Shown here piece by piece: positions 44,091-52,507 of a DNA stretch of 64,000 nt. Positions within the stretch are counted from its first letter, which is position 1; the number at the start of each line of letters is the position of its first letter. The DNA lies in the NCBI RefSeq assembly GCF_003863355.1, contig NZ_QQWG01000021.1, positions 1-64,000 on the forward strand. The letters are read 5' to 3'. A program made the position numbers and the translations under genes. The notes below the pieces were generated by a model. It worked only from the letters and a program-made list of their open reading frames with translations, made no database searches and had not been told where the DNA came from. Origin of the DNA: Ancylomarina euxina (GTDB taxonomy: Bacteria; Bacteroidota; Bacteroidia; Bacteroidales; Marinifilaceae).

Positions 44091-45521
44091 TTACATTTTT
44101 AATTTTTTATTTATTTCGTCAATTTGAGTTTTAAAAGCTCTATCGGTATCTATTAGATTGTTAACTGTTTTACATGCATGTAGTACCGTAGCGTGGTCTT
44201 TCTTGCCAATTTGTGAACCAATAGTTGATAAAGATGCCTTGGTCATTGATTTTGAAAAATACATGGCGATTTGACGAGCTTGCACAATTTCACGCTTTCT
44301 AGTTTTGGCTTGAAGTAAATCAATTGCCATATTGAAATGGTCACAAACTATCTTTTGAATATAGTCTATTGAAATTTCACGTTTGGTATTTTTTACCAAT
44401 TTATCGATGATTTCGATGGCCAATTCTAGATTTAATTCTTTTTTGTTCAGAGTTGACTGAGCTAATAATGAAATAAGAGCTCCTTCAAGTTCACGAACAT
44501 TATTAATAACATGTGTTGCAATATATTCAATCACATCATTTTCTAGAATAATACCATCTTTATATGCTTTTTGTTGCAAAATACGAACTCTGGTTTCATA
44601 ATCTGGATTTTGCAAATCAGCTGACAATCCCCATTTAAAACGAGAAAGTAAGCGATTCTCCATACCTTTCAATTCAATTGGTGCCTTATCAGAAGTCAAA
44701 ATTAATTGCTTCCCCGATTGGTGCAGGTGATTGAAAATATGGAAAAATGTATTTTGTGTTTTTTCCTTACCCGCTAATTCCTGGATATCGTCAATAATCA
44801 AGATGTCGATCATTTGGTAAAAATGAAGGAAATCGTTTTTGTTATTATTTCGAATAGCTTCAGTAAACTGAGTTTGGAATTTTTGTGAACTAACGTATAA
44901 AACAGTCTTTTCAGGATGAAGCTCTTTTGCTTTTAATCCGATTGATTGAGCCAAGTGAGTTTTTCCTAATCCAGAATCTCCATATAATACAAGAGGGTTG
45001 AATGCTGTTCCTCCAGGATTTTCTGAAACGGCCCAGCCAGCAGAGCGAGCCAAACGGTTACAGTCACCTTCAATAAAATTAGAAAAAGTATAATCAGGAT
45101 TTAGCTGAGAATCGATTTGTAACTTTTTAATACCAGGTATAACAAATGGGTTTTTTATACTTGGTTCCTCTTGAGAAAAAGGATTCTTAACTGGGCGGTT
45201 TTTGGTGTTAGCAGGATTGTTTCCTGGAACGATTACAGATAAAGGTTTCACATTGGCCATGTGATTATTCTCCATAACCACGTTGTACTCTAATTTTGCA
45301 TTAGAACCCAATTCTTTTCTTAAAGTCTTTCTAAGAAGATCAATATATTTCTCTTCCAGGTACTCATAGAAGAAATGGCTAGGTACCTGTAAAGTAAGAA
45401 TTTCGTTCTCCAACTTTAATGGTACGATAGGTTGAAACCATGTACTGTAGCTAATTGGCGAAACATTATCCTTAATTACGGTTAAGCAATTTTCCCAGAT
45501 TTGGAAGTGATTATTGTTCAT
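44091..45521 (-). CDS. dnaA: Chromosomal replication initiator DnaA
   Basis: DnaA binds origin boxes and opens oriC. In 476 residues the four domains are visible: domain I (IWENCLTVIKDNVSPISYSTWFQPI), a variable linker, the AAA+ core with Walker A LYGDSGLGKTHLAQSIG near 182, Walker B ILIIDDIQELAGK near 240 and the box VII RLLSRFKWGL, and domain IV ending REIVQARQIAMYFSKSMTKASLSTIGSQIGKKDHATVLHACKTV, the box-binding helix-turn-helix. It is monocistronic and divergent from the SPFH gene. Confidence 0.97.
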   Translation of the reverse strand: MNNNHFQIWENCLTVIKDNVSPISYSTWFQPIVPLKLENEILTLQVPSHFFYEYLEEKYIDLLRKTLRKELGSNAKLEYNVVMENNHMANVKPLSVIVPGNNPANTKNRPVKNPFSQEEPSIKNPFVIPGIKKLQIDSQLNPDYTFSNFIEGDCNRLARSAGWAVSENPGGTAFNPLVLYGDSGLGKTHLAQSIGLKAKELHPEKTVLYVSSQKFQTQFTEAIRNNNKNDFLHFYQMIDILIIDDIQELAGKEKTQNTFFHIFNHLHQSGKQLILTSDKAPIELKGMENRLLSRFKWGLSADLQNPDYETRVRILQQKAYKDGIILENDVIEYIATHVINNVRELEGALISLLAQSTLNKKELNLELAIEIIDKLVKNTKREISIDYIQKIVCDHFNMAIDLLQAKTRKREIVQARQIAMYFSKSMTKASLSTIGSQIGKKDHATVLHACKTVNNLIDTDRAFKTQIDEINKKLKM

Positions 45522-46042
45522 TTCTTGTTCAGAATTTTAAGTCGTTTTAATGGTTAGTTTTTATTGGGTCATGCAAATTTGGATAAAAAAAATCTGTAAA
45601 AAAAATGAATTTAAACTTGACTTTTAAAAAAGATGATTTAAGCCTTGAAACATCAGCTGTTAGAGAATGAAAAAAAATAAATAAAAGTTAATTGTCAGTG
45701 TGTCAACATATTGTGTTTATGTGTAGTCTTAAGTGTCTGGTTAGTAGAGTTTTTTATAATTCCAAGTTTAATTAATTTAAATAAGAAAGTCTTTATTTGG
45801 CAGTTAGCATAATTTAGTATTTTCAATATGTAATATTGTGTGTAAATCATTTGATTTTTGTAATAATTCTCACAGTTGTGAATGATCATAATTTGTCGAG
45901 TGAAGAGGTGAAATTTTATTGATAATCATAGTTTTTGTTAGATATTGAGAATAAAACGATTAGCTCTTCGAAAACGAAGACTTGTGCAAGTGGAATATAT
46001 TTTATAGTTTTGATATCAAAATAATATCAAAAACATATAATT
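45522..46042. other. AT-rich gap upstream of dnaA; no clear oriC
   Basis: The 521 bases between dnaA and the SPFH gene are strongly AT-rich. I see no exact DnaA box (TTATnCACA). The best is TGTGAATGA (45877-45885), which has one mismatch on the reverse strand, next to the palindrome atgatcat. An origin here is therefore not supported. Promoters for both flanking genes must lie in this gap, but none is clear enough to call. Confidence 0.5.
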
Positions 46043-46897
46043 ATGACACAGGAAAGAAGTTTTGTACCAATATCAGGCTATTTTGGCGTTTTTTTAGTTC
46101 TGATTTTAATTTTAGCTGGGGTTTTTGGACTTGCAGTTATTCATCATCCAGCTTTTATTATTGCACTTTTGGTAGGTGTGTTTATGCTGCCAGGATTTGT
46201 AGTTGTGAATCCAAACCAGTCGGTTGTTTTAATTTTATTTGGAGAATATAAAGGAACCGTAAAGGCTAATGGTTTTTTTTGGGTTAATCCATTTTTCTCA
46301 AAGAGAAAAGTATCTTTACGAGCAAGAAATCTTGATAGTGACCCAATTAAAGTTAATGATAAGATTGGTAACCCAATTATGATCGGTGTTGTTTTGGTTT
46401 GGCGTGTGAATGATACATTTAAAGCGACTTTTGATGTTAATGATTATTCAAATTTTGTAGCAATTCAGTCTGAGGCTGCTATTAGAGGAATGGCAGGTTC
46501 GTATCCATACGATAATTTTGAGGATGAACAGGCTGAGATAACTTTGCGTTCTGGTGGGAATGAGGTGAGTGAATTGCTTGAAAGAGAACTTGCAGAAAGA
46601 TTGGAGATCGCAGGAATTGAAGTTATGGAAGCGAGAATCAACTATTTAGCTTATGCTTCAGAAATTGCAGGCGCAATGTTGCGTCGTCAACAAGCAACTG
46701 CGGTTGTTGCTGCAAGATTCAAAATAGTTGAAGGTGCCGTAAGTATGGTTGAAATGGCCCTTGAACAACTAAAAGAAAAAGATGTAATTGAACTTGATGA
46801 AGAAAAGAAAGCTACAATGGTGAGTAGTTTAATGGTTGTTCTTTGTTCAGACAAGGATGTAACTCCCGTCATAAATACGGGTAGTTTATATCAATAG
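46043..46897 (+). CDS. SPFH/Band 7 domain membrane protein
   Basis: The 284-residue protein has two N-terminal hydrophobic segments (FGVFLVLILILAGVFGLAVI and AFIIALLVGVFMLPGFVVV) and then a Band 7 domain (PNQSVVLILFGEYKGTV, LRARNLDSDPIKVNDKIGNPI, EAAIRGMAGSYPYD, ELAERLEIAGIEVMEARINYLAYASEIAGAMLRRQQA). SPFH proteins oligomerise at the inner membrane in lipid microdomains and often control proteases. The 10-base gap to a small Arc-like gene, a pairing also seen in other bacteria, suggests they form a unit. Confidence 0.88.
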   Translation: MTQERSFVPISGYFGVFLVLILILAGVFGLAVIHHPAFIIALLVGVFMLPGFVVVNPNQSVVLILFGEYKGTVKANGFFWVNPFFSKRKVSLRARNLDSDPIKVNDKIGNPIMIGVVLVWRVNDTFKATFDVNDYSNFVAIQSEAAIRGMAGSYPYDNFEDEQAEITLRSGGNEVSELLERELAERLEIAGIEVMEARINYLAYASEIAGAMLRRQQATAVVAARFKIVEGAVSMVEMALEQLKEKDVIELDEEKKATMVSSLMVVLCSDKDVTPVINTGSLYQ

Positions 46898-46907
46898 TAT
46901 ATAAAAT

Positions 46908-47099
46908 ATGACAAAAAAGAAATCCTTTGTTTTGCGATTAAATCCCGAAATTTATAAGAAATTAGAGAAGTGGGCTGCTGATGAATTTCGGAGTGCTAAT
47001 GGGCAAATTGAATGGATTATTGATAAAGCCCTTAAAGAGTCTGGGCGAATAAAAAAAGATGCTCCAGATTCAGAAAAAATCAATGAGCCTGAAGATTAA
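46908..47099 (+). CDS. Arc-like ribbon-helix-helix protein
   Basis: The 63-residue basic protein (KKKSFVLRLNPEIYKKLEKWA, then SANGQIEWIIDKALKESGR) fits the Arc/MetJ ribbon-helix-helix fold: a short beta strand FVLRL, helix A and helix B with N-x-Q-I-E-x-I-I. Such dimers bind operators. It begins 10 bases after the SPFH stop, so it is probably co-transcribed and may autoregulate. Membership of Arc-type families is by eye. Confidence 0.78.
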   Translation: MTKKKSFVLRLNPEIYKKLEKWAADEFRSANGQIEWIIDKALKESGRIKKDAPDSEKINEPED

Positions 47100-47107
47100 G
47101 AGAATCT

Positions 47108-47141
47108 AAAGAGGTTATTGCAAGTCAATAGCCTCTTTTTT
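47108..47141 (+). terminator. Terminator after the SPFH-Arc pair
   Basis: aaagaggttattg pairs with caatagcctcttt (one G-U) around a five-base loop, followed by a T-run. It begins 8 bases after the stop codon. Confidence 0.85.
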
Positions 47142-47235
47142 AATGATTAGCTATATTCTAATTAAGAATTGACTTCATTCAATGAGAATGATCATTTTGT
47201 TTTTTTTTTATAAATATTGCATAGCTTTGCAGTTA

Positions 47236-47416
47236 ATTAGGTTTCCTAAAAAGGAATTAAAAGGGAATCCGGTTTAATGCCGGAGCTGTTCCCGCAGCTG
47301 TATGTCCTATTCGTTAAGTCGAATTGTATGTTCAAACGATAGAGCCACTATTTACTTCTCATGAATTTGAGGGAAATGGGAAGGCGTTTGAATGGATAAG
47401 CCAGAAGACCTGCCTT
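47236..47416 (+). promoter_or_regulatory. Cobalamin (B12) riboswitch
   Basis: Conserved blocks of the adenosylcobalamin aptamer are clear: AAAAGGGAATCCGGT at 47260-47274, the B12 box-type GCCGGAGCTGTTCCCGCAGC around 47280-47298, GCCACT at 47344-47349, GGGAAGGC at 47378-47385 and AGCCAGAAGACCTGCC at 47399-47414. The P1 helix can form between ttaggt (about 47238) and acctgcctta. It lies about 95 bases before the B12-type binding-protein gene. High B12 should switch the importer off. Confidence 0.95.
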
Positions 47417-47480
47417 AAGATATTTATATTCGTAACTTCGGGAGTTGAGTAACGAGATTATGGCTGTTTGCTTATATCTT
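47417..47480 (+). promoter_or_regulatory. Possible expression platform of the B12 riboswitch
   Basis: aagatat (47417-47423) can pair with atatctt (47474-47480), enclosing an inner hairpin aact-tcgg-agtt type element near 47432-47446. The second arm lies about 30 bases before the ATG, so a translation-level switch is possible. There is no T-run, so this is not an obvious terminator. Confidence 0.4.
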
Positions 47481-47510
47481 CTTTTCTACTTCCCATTCTA
47501 ATTTTATGCA

Positions 47511-48692
47511 ATGGGTATTCGCCAATTATTGATCCTAAGCACTATGCTTAGTTTATTCTTAATCCTATCTTGTGGGAAATCTGCAAACAAGAAAACTGTT
47601 TCTAAATCGGAATCACTTAAAGAGATAGTTGACTCGTCTTTTTATTTTAGATCAAATATTAAGCATGCAAAAGGTTTTACAATCGAAATTCGTGAAGGAT
47701 ATAAAGAGATTTCTGTTCTTGATCCATGGAATAAAGGGCAAGTTTTTCAGAAGTACTATCTTGTCCCTCGAGGAAAAGAGAAAAGCAGCAGTATACCAAC
47801 CGATGGTCAGATTATTGAAGTGCCAGTTAGAAGCATTGCTGCTCTGTCGAGTACTCAAATTGGGATATTGAATTTTTTGGGTGTTCTGGATAAAGTCGTT
47901 GCCGTTTCTTTGCCTGATAGAGTTTATAATGGAAAACTCTCGAAAAGAGTTGAAAGCGGTAAAGTAATCGGAGTTGGGCATGGAGCAACTTTAGATTTTG
48001 AAAGAATTCTTGATTTATCTCCTGAACTTGTGATGGTTGCAGGATTTATGAAGATATCCAATGATGAAACGAAATTGATAAATGCAGGTCTGCCAGTTGC
48101 TTTTAATATTGAATGGATGGAGAGTAGTCCACTTGCACGTGCTGAGTGGGCTAAGTTTATCGCAGTTTTTTTTAATATGGAGCAAAGAGCTGACGATTTA
48201 TTTTCTGAACTGGAAAACCGATATTCTAGTATTAAATCAAAAATTAAAGAAGTTGAAGATAAGCCAGATGTTATTTCTGGTTATCATTATAAAGGGGTTT
48301 GGTATATGCCAGGTGGACAAAGTTATTTAGCTCAATTGTTACGTGATGCTAAGGGTGAATATTGTTGGTTTTCTGACTCAACACAAGGGAGTATTCCGCT
48401 AAGTTTCGAAGTTGTTCTTGAGAAACAGTCTGGAGCCAAAATATGGTTTGGTCCAGCACACTGTCAAAGCCTTAAGGAAATGAAAGATTTAGATGAAAGA
48501 TATACCTTGTTTCAAGCCTATAAAGATGGACAAGTCTATTCTGTAACTAAGCGAACAAATGAAAATGGAGCTAATGATTATTATGAATCGGGAGTGATAT
48601 GTCCGGATTTATTGCTGAAGGATGTGGCTAAAGTTTTACATCCAGAGTTGTTTCTAGATCATGATCTGTTTTTTTATCAGAAATTAGACTAA
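47511..48692 (+). CDS. B12-type ABC importer substrate-binding lipoprotein (BtuF-like)
   Basis: The 393-residue protein has a lipoprotein signal (LLILSTMLSLFLILSC, lipid Cys near residue 21). The mature part shows the type II periplasmic-binding fold of the Fe/B12 class: PVRSIAALSSTQIGILNFLGVLDKVVAVS, DFERILDLSPELVMVAG near 165, a long alpha-helical backbone and the closing LAQLLRDAKGEYCWF. It binds the corrinoid and delivers it to the permease. The cobalamin riboswitch upstream and permease/ATPase genes downstream define an importer operon. Some Bacteroidota homologues bind haem or siderophores; the riboswitch decides for B12. Confidence 0.9.
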   Translation: MGIRQLLILSTMLSLFLILSCGKSANKKTVSKSESLKEIVDSSFYFRSNIKHAKGFTIEIREGYKEISVLDPWNKGQVFQKYYLVPRGKEKSSSIPTDGQIIEVPVRSIAALSSTQIGILNFLGVLDKVVAVSLPDRVYNGKLSKRVESGKVIGVGHGATLDFERILDLSPELVMVAGFMKISNDETKLINAGLPVAFNIEWMESSPLARAEWAKFIAVFFNMEQRADDLFSELENRYSSIKSKIKEVEDKPDVISGYHYKGVWYMPGGQSYLAQLLRDAKGEYCWFSDSTQGSIPLSFEVVLEKQSGAKIWFGPAHCQSLKEMKDLDERYTLFQAYKDGQVYSVTKRTNENGANDYYESGVICPDLLLKDVAKVLHPELFLDHDLFFYQKLD

Positions 48693-48734
48693 GAGATTGT
48701 GAATTTTTACCGAAAAAAATAATTGAATTTAGAA

Positions 48735-49775
48735 ATGCAGAATAAAACAAAAATTATACTCTTTGTAGGTCTTTTTATCTTGATAGCCCTATTTCTAATA
48801 GTTGATCTTGTCCTGGGGAGTGTCAGTATTCCTTCCGAAAAAATTATGTCAATTTTGATGGGGGAGGATGTTAAAACATCTTGGAATTATATCATACTGA
48901 ATTTTAGATTACCTAAGGCTATAACTGCTATTTTGGTTGGAGCTGGTTTGTCTGTCTCTGGATTGATGATGCAAACTCTATTTCGGAACCCATTAGCAGG
49001 TCCATACGTCTTAGGGATTAGTTCTGGTGCTAGTTTGGGGGTCGCATTAATGGTTATGGCATCTGTATTGCTACCCGGTGTTTTTGGAGTTATTTATAGT
49101 TTTCTTGGTAGTTGGGCTCTTGTAGTATCTGCTATTGCTGGTGCTTCAATTATATTTGTGATTATAGGAATGGCTTCAATCCGTATTTCTGATAGTGTTT
49201 CTCTCTTGATTATTGGAATCATGTTTGGAAGTATAACAGGTGCTGTAGTGAATATTCTGCAATATTTTAGTGATCCAGAACAACTGCAAAGTTTTATAGT
49301 ATGGACTTTTGGGAGTCTTAGTGGTGTTACTTGGAACGAGATGAACTTAATGGCTCCTGTTGTCGTTATAGGGTTGTTGATGTCTTTTGTGTTGATAAAA
49401 CCGCTGGATGCATTATTATTAGGTGAAAATTATGCTCGAGGTGTTGGTATATCTGTAAACAGAACTCGAATTTGGGTTATTATTAGTACAGCTCTTGTAG
49501 CAGGTACTTTAACGGCATTTACAGGCCCTATTGCCTTTATTGGAGTAGCTGTTCCACATATGGCTCGAGCAATCTTTGGGACTGCTAGTCATAAGGTTTT
49601 ATTGCCTGCTGTTGTTCTTATAGGTGCAGCTCTAATGTTGATTTGTGATATTCTGTCACAAGTTCCAGGAAATCAAACAACATTGCCGATAAATTCAGTA
49701 ACTGCTATATTTGGCGGCCCTGTTGTAATCTGGGTAATAATTAGAAGTAGAAGTGTTAAGGCTTCTTTTTCATGA
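48735..49775 (+). CDS. B12-type ABC importer permease (BtuC-like)
   Basis: The 346-residue membrane protein has about ten helices. FecCD/BtuC hallmarks: LNFRLPKAITAILVGAGLSVSGLMMQTLFRNPLAGPYVLGISSGASLG near residue 50-95, TFGSLSGVTWNE near 195, and GPIAFIGVAVPHMAR near 265, which contacts the ATPase. The frame starts at a TTG (48723). I chose ATG 48735, because the residues from it (MQNKTKIILFVGLFILIAL) open the first helix. It lies 42 bases after the binding-protein gene. Confidence 0.92.
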   Translation: MQNKTKIILFVGLFILIALFLIVDLVLGSVSIPSEKIMSILMGEDVKTSWNYIILNFRLPKAITAILVGAGLSVSGLMMQTLFRNPLAGPYVLGISSGASLGVALMVMASVLLPGVFGVIYSFLGSWALVVSAIAGASIIFVIIGMASIRISDSVSLLIIGIMFGSITGAVVNILQYFSDPEQLQSFIVWTFGSLSGVTWNEMNLMAPVVVIGLLMSFVLIKPLDALLLGENYARGVGISVNRTRIWVIISTALVAGTLTAFTGPIAFIGVAVPHMARAIFGTASHKVLLPAVVLIGAALMLICDILSQVPGNQTTLPINSVTAIFGGPVVIWVIIRSRSVKASFS

Positions 49776-49825
49776 AAATAACCTATACAAAGCCTAAGAT
49801 TTAAATTATTACTAAGAAACAAATA

Positions 49826-50851
49826 TTGATTGTGAGTCAAAATTATTTTAAAGATATATTAGAAACAGATGGCTTGTCGATAGGATATAAGCAAAGGAGG
49901 GGTGAGGATTTATGTCTTTTATCTGATCTTAATTTAACGGTTCGAAGAGGTGAGTTGGTTTGTTTGTTAGGCCCTAATGGTTCAGGGAAATCTACCTTGA
50001 TGCGAACAATAGCAGGATTACAAGCTCCATTAAAAGGACGAACTCTAGTTGAGGGAGTCCCAATTCGTGAACGTAATTTTGGTGAAATTGCACGTTTACT
50101 TAGTATCGTTTTGACTGAAAGATTGCAGGTCGGTAATCTTTCAGTTTATCACATTGTTTCTCTTGGGAGACATCCTTATACGTCGTGGATGGGAAGATTA
50201 TCGGATAAGGATGAATCAATGATTAAGTGGGCACTTGAGCAAGTCGGTTTATGGAAGTATGCAAATAAGTTTATTAATCAACTGAGCGATGGTGAGCGAC
50301 AGCGAGTGATGATTGCAAAAGCATTGGCTCAGGATACGCCTTTGATCATGCTAGATGAGCCAACAGCCCATTTGGATTTACCCAATCGAGTTGAGATTAT
50401 GCGATTGCTTAGGAATTTAGCTAAAGAGACCGATAAAGCTATTCTTCTTTCAACTCATGAGCTTGATTTGGCATTGCAAGCTGCTGATATTATTTGGTTA
50501 ATGTCTAAAAACAATGATTTGAAAATTGGTGCTCCTGAAGATTTAGTTCTCTCTGGTAGTATTGAAGATACATTTAAGAATAAATCATTCAGTTTTGATA
50601 GAAAAACTGGGAATTTTATCATGAATTATCAGAAAAAGCAGAAAATACAATTAGTAGGTAATGATGTGATGGGATTTTGGACACAAAGAGCACTTTCCCG
50701 TGAAGGTTATCAAGTTACTCGAGAGAAAACAGATTATTGCTCTATACATTTGATTGAGGATAGAATGGAGTGGGAGATTCATAGTAATGGAGAGGTGACC
50801 AATTGTAAGAGTATACAAGATCTACTACTTGGCTTAAATACATATTTGTAA
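49826..50851 (+). CDS. B12-type ABC importer ATPase (BtuD-like) with C-terminal extension
   Basis: The ATPase (residues ~10-255) has Walker A LLGPNGSGKSTLMRTIAGL near 50, the Q-loop region SIVLTERL, signature LSDGERQRVMIAKAL near 152, Walker B TPLIMLDEPTAHLDL near 170 and the switch His in LLSTHELD near 208. About 80 further residues follow (KKQKIQLVGNDVMGFWTQRAL to the end), an extension absent from plain BtuD/FecE proteins. The first start codon is TTG (49826) and a GTG lies two codons later; no ATG is near, so the exact start is uncertain. This is the last gene of the operon. Confidence 0.9.
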   Translation: MIVSQNYFKDILETDGLSIGYKQRRGEDLCLLSDLNLTVRRGELVCLLGPNGSGKSTLMRTIAGLQAPLKGRTLVEGVPIRERNFGEIARLLSIVLTERLQVGNLSVYHIVSLGRHPYTSWMGRLSDKDESMIKWALEQVGLWKYANKFINQLSDGERQRVMIAKALAQDTPLIMLDEPTAHLDLPNRVEIMRLLRNLAKETDKAILLSTHELDLALQAADIIWLMSKNNDLKIGAPEDLVLSGSIEDTFKNKSFSFDRKTGNFIMNYQKKQKIQLVGNDVMGFWTQRALSREGYQVTREKTDYCSIHLIEDRMEWEIHSNGEVTNCKSIQDLLLGLNTYL

Positions 50852-51165
50852 GGATTAAAAATAAGCTGTTCGTGTAAGCTTCATACTACTCAGGTTCCCT
50901 GAGTAAAGATTAAGTTTAATATCTAGGTGATTACTAAGGGAGTATATAGATGTTTATTCTCGCTCGTGCTTGATAATCAGTGTTCAAGGCTGTTTTGAGA
51001 GGTTGTGATACAAACCATTTTTTGTTGAAGAAATTTAACTCAGGCAGAGTTTTTTGAAAAATATATACGTTTTATTACTCTACAATGCTGTGTATATAGG
51101 GGGTGTGTATATTATTATGTTGACACTTTAAAATCATAAAAAAATGAAATTTTTATGCTCTGAAA
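50852..51165. other. Gap after the B12 importer with one small hairpin
   Basis: actcagg-ttc-cctgagt (50888-50904) is a perfect 7-bp hairpin 37 bases after the ATPase stop and may end the operon, although no T-run follows. Its stem has the same sequence as the inner part of the hairpins in the 28.3-29.0 kb repeats. The rest of the gap is AT-rich with no ORF that I can support. Confidence 0.45.
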
Positions 51166-51196
51166 TTTGCAAAGCTTAATAAAACCGTTATATTTG
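51166..51196 (+). promoter_or_regulatory. Promoter of the HU gene
   Basis: TTTG (51166-51169), a 19-base spacer, and TATATTTG (51189-51196) match the Bacteroidota vegetative promoter exactly. Transcription should start near 51203, giving a leader of about 46 bases. Confidence 0.75.
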
Positions 51197-51248
51197 TGTG
51201 TGATTCAGATAAAAAAACATTTTTATTAACCCAAAAAACTTATAAATT

Positions 51249-51521
51249 ATGAACAAGGCTCAATTAATTGAAGCAATGGCTAACAAAGCCGGTTTAACTA
51301 AGGCTGATGCAAAAAAAGCTCTTGATGCTTTTATCGAAACTACTTCTGAAGCTCTTAAAGGTGAAGATAGAGTCGCTCTTATCGGATTTGGTTCATTCTC
51401 TGTTTCAACTCGTGAAGCTAGAACTGGAAGAAACCCTCAAACTGGTAAGCCAATTGATATTCCAGCTAAAAAAGTTATTAAATTCAAAGCAGGTTCTGAG
51501 CTTGTTGATGTAATTCAATAA
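51249..51521 (+). CDS. HU-family DNA-binding protein
   Basis: The 90-residue nucleoid protein bends DNA without sequence specificity. NKAQLIEAMANKAGLTKADAKKALDAF forms the helical dimer part. The core GEDRVALIGFGSFSVSTREARTGRNPQTGKPIDIPAK contains the G-F-G-S-F turn and the R-x-G-R-N-P-Q-T-G arm that inserts Pro into the minor groove. It matches the usual HU length, sits alone between a perfect promoter and a strong terminator, and is probably highly expressed. Confidence 0.96.
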   Translation: MNKAQLIEAMANKAGLTKADAKKALDAFIETTSEALKGEDRVALIGFGSFSVSTREARTGRNPQTGKPIDIPAKKVIKFKAGSELVDVIQ

Positions 51522-51540
51522 TTTAAGAATAAGAAATTTT

Positions 51541-51571
51541 AAGGAGGTTATCTTTTAACCTCCTTTTTTTA
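51541..51571 (+). terminator. Terminator after the HU gene
   Basis: aaggaggtta (51541-51550) pairs with taacctcctt (51556-51565) around five bases and is followed by a T-run. It begins 20 bases after the stop. Confidence 0.88.
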
Positions 51572-51649
51572 TATCATTTTGGTTAGAGAATAACCTGAAT
51601 TTAGAATAGCGGTAGTTTCGATTATCGCTATTTTTAATTTTAAGCAGAT

Positions 51650-52330
51650 ATGAATTTTAAACAGAAAAAAGATTTGATTCAATTTCTTGAAACAGTAATG
51701 CTTGAAGAAAGAATTGAATTGATTGAAAAAAATGTAAATGAACGAACAAGATATGTTACTGTTGTTCTAGAAAACATATTTCAGCCTCAGAATGCAAGTG
51801 CAGTCATGCGTTCTTGTGATTGTTTTGGGGTACAAGATTTACATGTGATTGAAAATTCAAATAAATATGAGATTAATCCTGATGTGGTTATGGGTTCATC
51901 AAAATGGATTGATCTGAAAAGATACAATTTTAAGGATGAGAATACGCTTGATGCAATAAACAGTTTGAAGAAGGAGGGGTACAGAATTGTTGCAACAACA
52001 CCACACACTAATGATGTTTTGCTTCCGGATTTTGACCTAACAAAAGGTAAATCAGCTTTCTTTTTTGGAACTGAACGTAGGGGGTTGTCAGATGTTGTAA
52101 TGGACCATGCCGATGAGTTTGTCAAAATTCCGATGTATGGTTTTACAGAAAGTTTTAATATCTCTGTGTCTGCCTCACTTGTTTTAAGTCATTTGGCATC
52201 CGCACTTCGTCGTTCAGATGTAGATTGGCAATTAACTGAGGAAGAGAAGTTAGATTTGAAATTAGAGTGGTATAAGAGATCAATAAAAAGTAGCGAAAAA
52301 ATGATTGAACGCTTTAAAAAACATCTGTAA
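51650..52330 (+). CDS. TrmH-type SpoU tRNA 2'-O-methyltransferase
   Basis: The 226-residue SPOUT enzyme shows motif 1 ENIFQPQNASAVMRSCDCFGV near residue 42 (catalytic Arg), motif 2 FFFGTERRGLSD near 132 and motif 3 IPMYGFTESFNISVSASLVLSHL near 158, forming the trefoil knot that binds S-adenosylmethionine. The length and the C-terminal basic helix (WYKRSIKSSEKMIERFKK) match TrmH, which methylates G18 of tRNAs. Other SpoU methylases cannot be excluded. Confidence 0.88.
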   Translation: MNFKQKKDLIQFLETVMLEERIELIEKNVNERTRYVTVVLENIFQPQNASAVMRSCDCFGVQDLHVIENSNKYEINPDVVMGSSKWIDLKRYNFKDENTLDAINSLKKEGYRIVATTPHTNDVLLPDFDLTKGKSAFFFGTERRGLSDVVMDHADEFVKIPMYGFTESFNISVSASLVLSHLASALRRSDVDWQLTEEEKLDLKLEWYKRSIKSSEKMIERFKKHL

Positions 52331-52507
52331 TCGCAATAAAATGAACCGATTTGTTTACTTTCTCGCATTATTTGGTTAAGTTTATCTAGTGATAATGATA
52401 TTTTTTTTCTTCATTCACGAAAAGATTATTAAATTTGGTCACAGAAATTTAAGTGTTCGTAAATTCTTAAGTTTTTATTTTAAAATTGATATAATAAATT
52501 TAATCAT

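Noticed and set aside
45522-46042. Possible oriC next to dnaA
   Set aside because: No exact TTATnCACA box and only one single-mismatch box was found. AT-richness alone is not enough, and in Bacteroidota the origin is not always next to dnaA.
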